The notes beneath the pieces were generated by a model. It made no database searches and was not told the origin of the DNA. It was given only the letters and a program-made list of their open reading frames with translations. Positions 36,129 to 43,900 of a stretch of 64,000 nt of DNA are shown piece after piece (position 1 is the first letter of the stretch; every line of letters starts with the position of its first letter). Made by a program: the position numbers and the translations under genes. The stretch spans positions 416,211 through 480,210 of the forward strand of contig JABARE010000001.1 in assembly GCA_019187365.1 (NCBI GenBank), read 5' to 3'. This DNA comes from Saprospiraceae bacterium (GTDB lineage: Bacteria > Bacteroidota > Bacteroidia > Chitinophagales > Saprospiraceae).

Positions 36129-36872
36129 TTAAGTCGACTGGTTGATTAAAATAACTTCATGAGTAAGAAGAATTGCATACTTCATGCCAAAATAAATAGC
36201 CAAAATAGTAATCAACGACTTCCACGTGGAGGCAAAAAGATCATTCTTCAGCAACTTATAGTTTAACAGAAAGATGATGGTTAACTGCGCAATAAATATA
36301 ATGATCTTTTGAATGGGGTAAAAGGCGTGGAACCCCAGGGTGATCAAATGCAGCGCAATGACCAGACACATCATCTGCGCTAATAAAAAAGTAATAGCAG
36401 TCACAATTTCCGCCACATTAAAACTCATTGCCCGGTTCAGCAATTTGGTGCAAGCTGTGAATATGGGAATGATCAGCAAAAAGTAGAGTTTGCCATACTC
36501 ATTGATGATCTGATCGAGCAACCTTTCGGATTCATCTAGATAAATATCTGTATCTAAAGAGGTGTAATTATAATGTGAAAGAAAAAAACTTATCCCCATA
36601 TTGATAAACAAGTACTTGAACGGGGTATAATATTTATCGCGATCCCCATGTATATATTCAGAAATGAACTCAATGGGTCTTTGCCATAAAGCGTTGAACG
36701 TTGGAATATATTTTCTTACATTGATTACTTCCGTGATGATTTTATCTAATAGAAAAGCGAGGGAGAGCCTTGATTTATAATGCGCCTGGCCACAGTTACT
36801 GCAAAAAAGGCCTTTGTCAAAATAGCCACACTTTTTACATTGAAATTCGGTTTCTGAATTTGTACCTCCCAT
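36129..36872 (-). CDS. DUF3667-type membrane protein with N-terminal zinc ribbon
   Basis: This is a 247-aa protein. The N-terminus has two paired cysteines (CKKCGYFDKGLFCSNCGQ), a zinc-ribbon pattern. The segment LSLAFLLDKIITEVINVRKYIPTFNALWQRPIEFISEYIHGDRDKYYTPFKYLFIN is the DUF3667 hallmark. About four hydrophobic segments follow to the end, so it is an inner-membrane protein. The function of the family is unknown. ATG 36872 is preferred to a GTG at 36920 because it starts just before the zinc ribbon. It is first gene of a pair with the coiled-coil lipoprotein. Confidence 0.8.
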   Translation of the reverse strand: MGGTNSETEFQCKKCGYFDKGLFCSNCGQAHYKSRLSLAFLLDKIITEVINVRKYIPTFNALWQRPIEFISEYIHGDRDKYYTPFKYLFINMGISFFLSHYNYTSLDTDIYLDESERLLDQIINEYGKLYFLLIIPIFTACTKLLNRAMSFNVAEIVTAITFLLAQMMCLVIALHLITLGFHAFYPIQKIIIFIAQLTIIFLLNYKLLKNDLFASTWKSLITILAIYFGMKYAILLTHEVILINQST

Positions 36873-37218
36873 AATATCCACAATTGGCTCAGCGCGAGGT
36901 ATGGCCCTTAGAAAAGACACCTAAAATATACATAGGAAATAAAATTTCACCCTCAACAGATCTCTGACCATTCAATAACGGCGTCTTTCAATTCCAGATT
37001 AATAACCAAAAAAAGATTTGTCAGATAACATTTTCTCCTCATAAAGTCCGGGGGTATAAAGGCCTCAAAATCCTAAACTTTCCACAAAAACACACAATCG
37101 GGAATCATCAGGCATCGGAGTCTTCTCCATCCACCGAAATATCTCCCTAATTGATTGAACCCAATCAATTAGGGAGTTTTCTGCATCTTGAAGATTGCCC
37201 TTGTAACCCAGGCACTCA
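36873..37218. other. Gene-free 346-nt stretch with one strong hairpin
   Basis: It separates the stop of giant gene D from the start of the DUF3667-type gene. The only clear structure is the 15-bp inverted repeat at 37143-37176. A 77-codon frame crosses it but looks spurious. No exact -7 box for the DUF3667-type gene was found. Confidence 0.5.
37143..37176 (-). terminator. Perfect 15-bp hairpin downstream of giant gene D
   Basis: CTCCCTAATTGATTG (37143-37157), a 4-nt loop AACC and the exact complement CAATCAATTAGGGAG (37162-37176) lie 43 nt past the stop of gene D. On the minus strand ATATTTCGG follows, a poor U-tract; on the plus strand TTTT follows. A terminator or 3'-end stabiliser for gene D is most likely. 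Confidence 0.55.
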
Positions 37219-40200
37219 TCAATCCAGGAGCAACATTCTTTTTGTAGCGCTGTATCCGCTGGCATCAAGCTGGTAATATAAGACACTACCGGATCCAAGC
37301 TCAGAGCGCTTGACGATCACTTCGTTTGTGCCTTTTACTCCCATTATATCATACAACCGCACCAGTTTTCCCGTCAAGTCATAAATGCCCAGCGTAGCAG
37401 GTCCGGCGTCGGGCAGATTGAAACGGATGGCCGACTCCTTAGCAAACGGATTGGGTGTATTCTGGAAAAGTTCGAATAGGGCTGTTTCAGAAACAATTCC
37501 GTCGCGTCGAACAGACAAGCCAATGTCTCTTGGTTGCAAGCTGGCGTCGTAAGCCTCAGCCTGGGTAATCTCCGAGTTAATGGTAACCAGTTTGGAAACC
37601 CTGCCGTCAGCAAGAGCCCTGAATTTAAGCGTGAAGAGGACCTGGTCTCCTTGGCAGGATTTGCCTTCCTTCTCGTTCCAGCTCGTTGACAGAAGGCCAT
37701 TGCCAATGCGTTGCGTGCCAAAATTGCTAACATCCAATGCCAAGACACCGGGTTCAAAACCTTCAAACGCCAATACCTGCTGGTCGAAACGGAGCGTAAA
37801 CTGGTAGGCAGCAATGTCTTGGAAGTTTGAGGAGAGGAAAGCCATGTCGTAGACTTCTCCGGCAACCAGCTCGCCATCTTCGATTTCCAGTGAAAGCCTT
37901 TCTCCAGAGCGGCTTGAGCTGCCCACAGCGTTGCGTCCCCGAACGGTATTGTTTACGTCACCTATTTTAATAGCCACAAAGTCTTCAACAAACTCCTGGG
38001 CGGCGGCCATAGGAACAACAGCCTGTCTGGGAGCATTCCAGGGTTCCCTGGGGTTATCGAAGATAAATTTCGATGGAACAAACGTCCAACTCTCAGACTT
38101 TGAGAATTTATCTACAACACCAAGGATAAGCTTCCTGAGCTCAGATATGTCTGCAGTAGATACCGTTTTGCTGGCGTTCACATCTGCTGCAATCAACTTA
38201 TAAGGACTGATCAGTTCTTCCAATCCAAGCAGATGGCGCTGGATTTTTACGATGTCAGCGGTGGTCACTCCATTTAGCGGGTCGTCGTTTCGGCCAGGCT
38301 TGACAACGTATTCTCTGGAACCGCCCCAAAGAAGCTCTCCGAAGAAGTATTTGCCGTTGTTGGACGTAACCATTTGTTTCGTCATCACAGCAGATTCAAA
38401 CAATTGAACATCTGCGTCTTGTGTTTCCTCGTTGCTCTGGGTACGCAATTCCCCGCTGATTTTTCCGTAAGAGCCGACATCCGGGCATACGTTGTTGGGA
38501 TCCTGAACGACCAATGTCGTCTGGCAACAATCCTCATTCCCCTCCTCGTCTTCAACACAAATGACAACCGGAATGATGAGTTCGTCGTTGACGCGATTGT
38601 TCACAAAGTCCTCGCAGCAAATGGTGAGGCTGTCGCTGTCGTAATCGCCAAAATAAATATGAAGATCCTCCGGTGCTGTGCAGTTGTCGTAACTGCCAGC
38701 ATCAAAATCCTTTGCCCAGAGCGTAACGCAACCATTTGCTGGCATTACGGTGGTTATCAGACCCACATGGCAATACGGCGTAGGCGCTTTGCAGTCTTTG
38801 ATCTCGAAAAGTTGACAGTTGATGCCAATGTTGCCGCAACCGTCTTCAACGTGCCAGCAGATCTTATGCACACCCACCGGATAGTTACCACTTGCGTCGA
38901 ATGGATTGCCCGGGAAGTCAGCCTGCGGATTGTCATTGAATTTAGGAGCGCGACCCGCTGCAAATTCCTTTTGCGTTAGGGGTCCAACGATGAAATCAAA
39001 TCCCGGGTATTTACCCTTTCCGTCGTTGAACGCGTCGATTTTATATTCGTAGAACAACCAGTCGAGCGGACTGCAATCGTCTGTTGCCGTTGCTGTCAGC
39101 GTCATGTGACCGTAGCAAATTCCATTGGTCTTGGTAGCAGGTTCACAGTCACCAATGCTAACGCTTACCACCGGCTTGATTTTATCGGAGACCTTGATGA
39201 TCTGCAGATATTCCCAGCGACCTCTGTTCGGATCGAGGTTCGGATCGTACTGGCACCAGTCTATGACCGTCCAGTGGCGGAGTACTTTGAAGCAGGCGTC
39301 TGGTTCAATGGTGAACACTTCGTCGAAATACTCAATGCTGATCAGGGCGCAAAGGTCGTCGGCATTGTTCTCGATCACCGGTCGGCCCAACACCGGATTG
39401 TCGGGACTAATGTCTGCTCCACAACCAGCAAGTGTCGTAGCCTGACCCGTGCAATTGCCTGGCCAGGAAATGTCGTCCGTTGCATCGCAGTTGTCTTCGC
39501 GGTTGATGTAAAATGGATCACAGTCTACCACCCAAATCGTTTGGGTTTGTGTAACGCTGATGTTATTCGGACCGCGTGCAACTACCGTACGGGTCAACTG
39601 GCCCTGGCCGCATTCGCGATTGTCGTTGACTGAAATGCTGAAGTTGGTGCCACAGGCCCCGAGGACGGTTCCGTCGAAGCCCCATGTGAGTTCATATTTG
39701 CGATCCGCATGTGCGGTATCAAAGAGTACCTGATAATATTCGCATGCACGGTTCCAGGCCGGAGGATTTGATGGAGGTGCTCCGGGTACAAATCCCGGAT
39801 ACCCGGTGATGTCGTTGCGAACGCAATAGTTATGACATACGAGGTCGCGGGTTACCACCTTCTTTCTCGCTGACAGATCGTTTACCACCCTGCCAAATGT
39901 CGGGTCGTTTGGATCCGTCAGTTTGTCGACATCGAACCAGAACCAGCAACTCACCACGATGTTTGGCGGGGCTACCACCGTAGGTACGCTTTTGTCCTGC
40001 ACCTCAACCTCGATCATACAATCGCTGAACCGGTTGAACAGGTTGCCTCCCGGGTTCATCCGCGTTGGGGCAATCGGGCCAGCACCCGGCTCGCGGTCAA
40101 ATACCCGCAACACCACCATAATCGTATTGCCCACATCGGTGCAACAGAATTTGACGTGATCGTCAAAATAAATTTGATTCCCTTCCAAAATTGCGTTGTC

Positions 40201-43200
40201 GTCACCGTTGATGGCTGCACAGTTGGTGCCATTATCCGGCTGGGCGGTATTGCTTCCGTTGTTCGTGCCCCGCAGGTGCTCCATGCGAATGACCTTAAAG
40301 AATACGTGATGCGAGCAGTTGTCAAAACTGCCCTGGTCGAGGTCGTTGGCAAAGATCTTGGCAAAATTCTCCCCGGGGGATTGGTTCCCATTGATCGAAA
40401 CGACTGTTCTCTGGTCGCAAACGGCTACAGGTGGAACGTTGTCCTGCACGTTTACAGCAACGCGCTTGCGGGTGATGCTGCCGCAACAATCTTCCGCAAT
40501 GATGTATACACTCCATTCGCCGGGCTCCATATCGACGATAATAAATCCGGCTTCGTCGTTCCCCAGTATGGTTCCCGTCTCGGATTCAAGCGAATAATGA
40601 AGCTCGTTCGAGCAATTGTCGATCAGCCATGGCTTGGGGACTTCCCATTTCCCGGTACACGTCCAAACATCCATGTTGACAATAATGGTATCGGGATAAA
40701 GGATCTCCGGGCCTTCCCGGTCAATGACCTTAATGACCTGATTGTGACCGCCGATATCGCTCGAGCACCAGTCGAGCACAGTCCACTGGCGCAGAACTTT
40801 ATAACAGCCTATGGGACCAGCATCGCATCCGGGGCGCGCAATGTCGATGATGATGTCCTGGAAGGTTACTCCCAGGTTAGAACAGCCGCTGCCGGTAGGA
40901 TATCCCGTGCCGTGCCACTGGACGATCTCGTCAGGGCCCCAGCATACCGGGTTATTGGGTCTCCAGCTCGGGTGCGCAGGCCAATAGATGGGCCATGGGC
41001 TTGGATGACCAATGTAGAGCCCCGTATCCAGACAATTCCAGCCCAGGGTCCTGGGAAGTCGCTCTCCCGCCAGATCACCGGTCGGGCTGGGCAGGAAACC
41101 GCCCGTGGCAAACCAGTGGGCAGAGTCGAGCAGGTAGCCATCCACACAGTAGGGATAAGGCAGGTAATGAGGTGAGTAATCCTTGGTATTGATCTTTCCG
41201 TCACAAGCCAGGGCTGGACTTTCGATGTCGTCGAAGTTGAGCGGAACATCAATAGAGGACAGGGTAGCTAGGCTGACCGTAATGGTCTGAACACATTGAT
41301 CCTTATTGCCGTAGGCGTCTTCGGCCGTCCAGGTGCGCACGATGAGTTCTTCATAACCTGCGGCACATCCTCCCTGGGTCACGTTGTCGCGGTAGGTAAG
41401 AGAATAGCCCCCACAATTTTCGTCAACACCGGGAATTCCCATATAAGCTGGCGAAGTTGGGGTAGTTCCGCATACGACGCAGGTATCTCTTGCACAGGTG
41501 AGAATGGGCGGCAATTTGTCTTCGACGATGGCAGAACCCCAGCAGGAATTTCCGGTTTCCGTATCGATTACCGTAACCATGATCTTGCGTCCAATATCTT
41601 GAACGCTCACCTGGGCACCTGGGACGGTGGGCTGTCGGTCAATAACCAGGTTTGTAATCCAATCCCGCAATTCAATGGTGTAATCGTCAAAACAATGGTA
41701 GGGGCCTCCGGTCAGGATCTCGTCAGCCGAAATGGTGGCAAAGCAGTTCTCATCGAGGCTCACCTGGATCAGGTCGTGACATGCCAGGTGATCAACCGGG
41801 TTTTGGTATTCGTTTACGCAGACCTCAAACTCGCAGGTTGCGGTATTGCCGGAAGCATCGGTTGCCTCATAACAGAGGGTAACGCAGCCAATGGGGAAAT
41901 AGCATCCAGGACCATAGGGCTGGCCGCAGGTTTGCACAACGCGCACCATATTGTCTGACGAGGGGTAACTGTACCGAAGGTTCCCAACGAATTGTTGGTT
42001 GCCAGTAATAGCAAGACCGCCACCGACTCCGAAGTAACCGGTACCATAAACGCAAGACATTGCTGGGGTTTTGAGTATTTTTAAGTTGGCATCACCCCAG
42101 GGAGCACCGGCAGTGGTACAGCCATTAGAACTCCAATACATGCCTCCTACACCCGCCTTTCCGGCAAAATAAACGCCTCTGACCTCTCCGGGTTGTATCG
42201 TCGGGCAACTGACTGAAACGGTATCTGTGATGGTTCCCGTACAAGTGGTTTGAGAAAACACTGTATACGTCCTGAAATCAATATAGCGGCGTGCAGGGGC
42301 TGGAAAAGCACCTCCGCCACCGGGAGCCCAAACCGCCGTTGGGCATTGTGTCCAGGCCGTCGAGTTAAAGCGGACCGGCAAGTGGCTACCGGGAGCTGTT
42401 GTGTAAAACAAGAGTACAGAGTCCATGTTTCTCCACGCCACGTCGATGCCGTGCAGAACGAAGGCCTGTCCCGAAACGTTCTGAATGTCAAACATGTTCC
42501 CTCCATAAAATCCGGGGTTCCAGACAATATTGGGGGTGGACTGGCAGGCTGGGGAAATTCGCTCGGCTCCCAGACGGAGAATACCGGAAGGGCAGTCATC
42601 CATAGCCATAAATGGCGGAGCATCCCAGCTTGCCTCGCACTCGCCGGGTCCCAGGTTGATGATCACTGCTTTAGGACAGCCAATGATCACGGGAGGATTA
42701 TCGTCTCCAATGGTAATTTCCTGGGTTGCTGTTATTTCCTGGCAGTTGTATTTGTTGTAGCTGGTCCATACAATATGGTGCGTTCCATAGGGCAGCACAA
42801 CGGAGCCGCCGCAAAGGCCAGTCAGATCGTTAACCGCACGCAGGTTGGACTGGGGAATGGTCAGTTCAATATCCACCCAGTTATCGCCACAAAATGGGTG
42901 GGCTGTACCATTGGTAATCAGTGAGTTCGGAAGGGTTTTCAACCGGAGTCCTCCTTGTGCCTGCAGGTTGAACTCGCAAAATGACATGGTGCAGGTGCTG
43001 GTTACCGTTTCGCAGTCTATGCCCCCAACGCGACAAATGATGTTGCCGTCTTCGTCAACCAGGACAATGTCTTCAAAAGGCCTGCTACTCAGGTCGCCTA
43101 CGGCCGTCATTTTAATGGTGACGTCTGCGCAACCAGCCTCGGGCACAATGCCAAAATCGATGGCCATGCTGTCGAGGTGGAATTCACCGGAGCCGGGAGG

Positions 43201-43452
43201 GAACTCTACGAACTGGAAGTCAAAGTGCCTGTTGATGATTTGAGGCGCTGCATTCGGGTCCGGATAACACCCGCAATCAGGAGCAATCAGCTCCGGACAA
43301 TCCAATTGGATGGGAGCAAGACAAGCCCCCAAATTGCTGCTTTGCGGGGTGAACGGCGCAAAACTACAGGAATAGCCCTGCCCGTTGACATGTGTGGCGC
43401 CACAAATGAGCAGCAGCCAGAAAAAGAAAGGAAAGTTTTTGCGATACTTCAT
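37219..43452 (-). CDS. Giant T9SS protein D (2077 aa): HYR-like modules, dockerin-like and cohesin-like domains
   Basis: This is the longest protein here. The signal peptide is MKYRKNFPFFFWLLLICGATHVNGQ. A unique ~530-residue N-terminal part follows, including a proprotein-convertase P-like stretch (IDFGIVPEAGCADVTIKMTAVGDL) and a Gly-rich segment. The shared module comes next (IQVSLDENCFATISADEILTGG... SCWGSAIVEDKLPPILTC), then many Cys-rich HYR/Ig-like modules. The C-terminal set has a dockerin-like pair (about 1722-1779: LNGVTTADIVKIQRHLLG, AADVNASKTVSTADISELRKLILG), DFVAIKIGDVNN, a cohesin-like domain (about 1854-1990) and a T9SS type A domain (about 1991-2077, LFQNTPNPF to TKRMLLLD). A good promoter lies about 255 nt upstream of the start, implying a long leader. 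Confidence 0.9.
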   Translation of the reverse strand: MKYRKNFPFFFWLLLICGATHVNGQGYSCSFAPFTPQSSNLGACLAPIQLDCPELIAPDCGCYPDPNAAPQIINRHFDFQFVEFPPGSGEFHLDSMAIDFGIVPEAGCADVTIKMTAVGDLSSRPFEDIVLVDEDGNIICRVGGIDCETVTSTCTMSFCEFNLQAQGGLRLKTLPNSLITNGTAHPFCGDNWVDIELTIPQSNLRAVNDLTGLCGGSVVLPYGTHHIVWTSYNKYNCQEITATQEITIGDDNPPVIIGCPKAVIINLGPGECEASWDAPPFMAMDDCPSGILRLGAERISPACQSTPNIVWNPGFYGGNMFDIQNVSGQAFVLHGIDVAWRNMDSVLLFYTTAPGSHLPVRFNSTAWTQCPTAVWAPGGGGAFPAPARRYIDFRTYTVFSQTTCTGTITDTVSVSCPTIQPGEVRGVYFAGKAGVGGMYWSSNGCTTAGAPWGDANLKILKTPAMSCVYGTGYFGVGGGLAITGNQQFVGNLRYSYPSSDNMVRVVQTCGQPYGPGCYFPIGCVTLCYEATDASGNTATCEFEVCVNEYQNPVDHLACHDLIQVSLDENCFATISADEILTGGPYHCFDDYTIELRDWITNLVIDRQPTVPGAQVSVQDIGRKIMVTVIDTETGNSCWGSAIVEDKLPPILTCARDTCVVCGTTPTSPAYMGIPGVDENCGGYSLTYRDNVTQGGCAAGYEELIVRTWTAEDAYGNKDQCVQTITVSLATLSSIDVPLNFDDIESPALACDGKINTKDYSPHYLPYPYCVDGYLLDSAHWFATGGFLPSPTGDLAGERLPRTLGWNCLDTGLYIGHPSPWPIYWPAHPSWRPNNPVCWGPDEIVQWHGTGYPTGSGCSNLGVTFQDIIIDIARPGCDAGPIGCYKVLRQWTVLDWCSSDIGGHNQVIKVIDREGPEILYPDTIIVNMDVWTCTGKWEVPKPWLIDNCSNELHYSLESETGTILGNDEAGFIIVDMEPGEWSVYIIAEDCCGSITRKRVAVNVQDNVPPVAVCDQRTVVSINGNQSPGENFAKIFANDLDQGSFDNCSHHVFFKVIRMEHLRGTNNGSNTAQPDNGTNCAAINGDDNAILEGNQIYFDDHVKFCCTDVGNTIMVVLRVFDREPGAGPIAPTRMNPGGNLFNRFSDCMIEVEVQDKSVPTVVAPPNIVVSCWFWFDVDKLTDPNDPTFGRVVNDLSARKKVVTRDLVCHNYCVRNDITGYPGFVPGAPPSNPPAWNRACEYYQVLFDTAHADRKYELTWGFDGTVLGACGTNFSISVNDNRECGQGQLTRTVVARGPNNISVTQTQTIWVVDCDPFYINREDNCDATDDISWPGNCTGQATTLAGCGADISPDNPVLGRPVIENNADDLCALISIEYFDEVFTIEPDACFKVLRHWTVIDWCQYDPNLDPNRGRWEYLQIIKVSDKIKPVVSVSIGDCEPATKTNGICYGHMTLTATATDDCSPLDWLFYEYKIDAFNDGKGKYPGFDFIVGPLTQKEFAAGRAPKFNDNPQADFPGNPFDASGNYPVGVHKICWHVEDGCGNIGINCQLFEIKDCKAPTPYCHVGLITTVMPANGCVTLWAKDFDAGSYDNCTAPEDLHIYFGDYDSDSLTICCEDFVNNRVNDELIIPVVICVEDEEGNEDCCQTTLVVQDPNNVCPDVGSYGKISGELRTQSNEETQDADVQLFESAVMTKQMVTSNNGKYFFGELLWGGSREYVVKPGRNDDPLNGVTTADIVKIQRHLLGLEELISPYKLIAADVNASKTVSTADISELRKLILGVVDKFSKSESWTFVPSKFIFDNPREPWNAPRQAVVPMAAAQEFVEDFVAIKIGDVNNTVRGRNAVGSSSRSGERLSLEIEDGELVAGEVYDMAFLSSNFQDIAAYQFTLRFDQQVLAFEGFEPGVLALDVSNFGTQRIGNGLLSTSWNEKEGKSCQGDQVLFTLKFRALADGRVSKLVTINSEITQAEAYDASLQPRDIGLSVRRDGIVSETALFELFQNTPNPFAKESAIRFNLPDAGPATLGIYDLTGKLVRLYDIMGVKGTNEVIVKRSELGSGSVLYYQLDASGYSATKRMLLLD

Positions 43453-43900
43453 AGGTCAGAGATTGGTCTTACAACAAAAAGCACAAGAACGCATAACTCC
43501 AGGCTACCCCACAGCATCCGGCCGCAGCACGCAGACTGCGTCCACATACCCGTGGAAAGTCTAGCAAAACCTAAAGCTAAACCAACCCTACCATTCTGAC
43601 GCTCAACGCCTTAAGTTGCAATCTTGGACGATTTTAGGAATGCGCTTCGCTTTTCTTGCTTCGTCCGAGAACCTTGAGTTTTCGTTACCTCACTTCTTTT
43701 CAATCAGCAAAAATAGATGAAGTCAATAGATTTCCAAACATTTGCACAATTTTTTTGGAGTATCTTTACAAATGTTTTATATATACGCAATATTTATATG
43801 TATTGGTCCAGGTTCGGTCTGATAAAGTCCGTTGGGCTGGCAACCCTTGCAACAGAATGAGCGTATTCTCATTATACAAGACCATAATCCCGGATTGTCG
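43453..43900. other. Divergent 448-nt intergenic region between giant gene D and the cysteine-rich repeat gene
   Basis: The left half would be the leader of gene D; it contains a small perfect hairpin ACGCA-GAC-TGCGT at 43529-43541. The right half is AT-rich (43720-43810) and holds the gene D promoter. On the plus strand I found only a one-mismatch -7 box (TATCTTTA near 43762), so the promoter of the repeat gene is uncertain. Confidence 0.5.
43708..43738 (-). promoter_or_regulatory. Putative promoter of giant gene D
   Basis: The minus strand carries TTTG (43738-43735), a 19-nt spacer and TATTTTTG (43715-43708), a full match to the Bacteroidota -33/-7 pattern. The start codon of gene D is about 255 nt downstream, which predicts an unusually long 5' leader. 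Confidence 0.5.

Noticed and set aside
37065..37298. 77-codon minus-strand open frame overlapping the end of giant gene D
   Set aside because: It overlaps gene D in another frame by 80 nt, runs through the perfect hairpin at 37143-37176 and has no recognisable features.
40156..41175. 339-codon plus-strand frame
   Set aside because: It is antisense to giant gene D. Several similar long antisense frames occur across genes A-D, which points to codon composition rather than genes.
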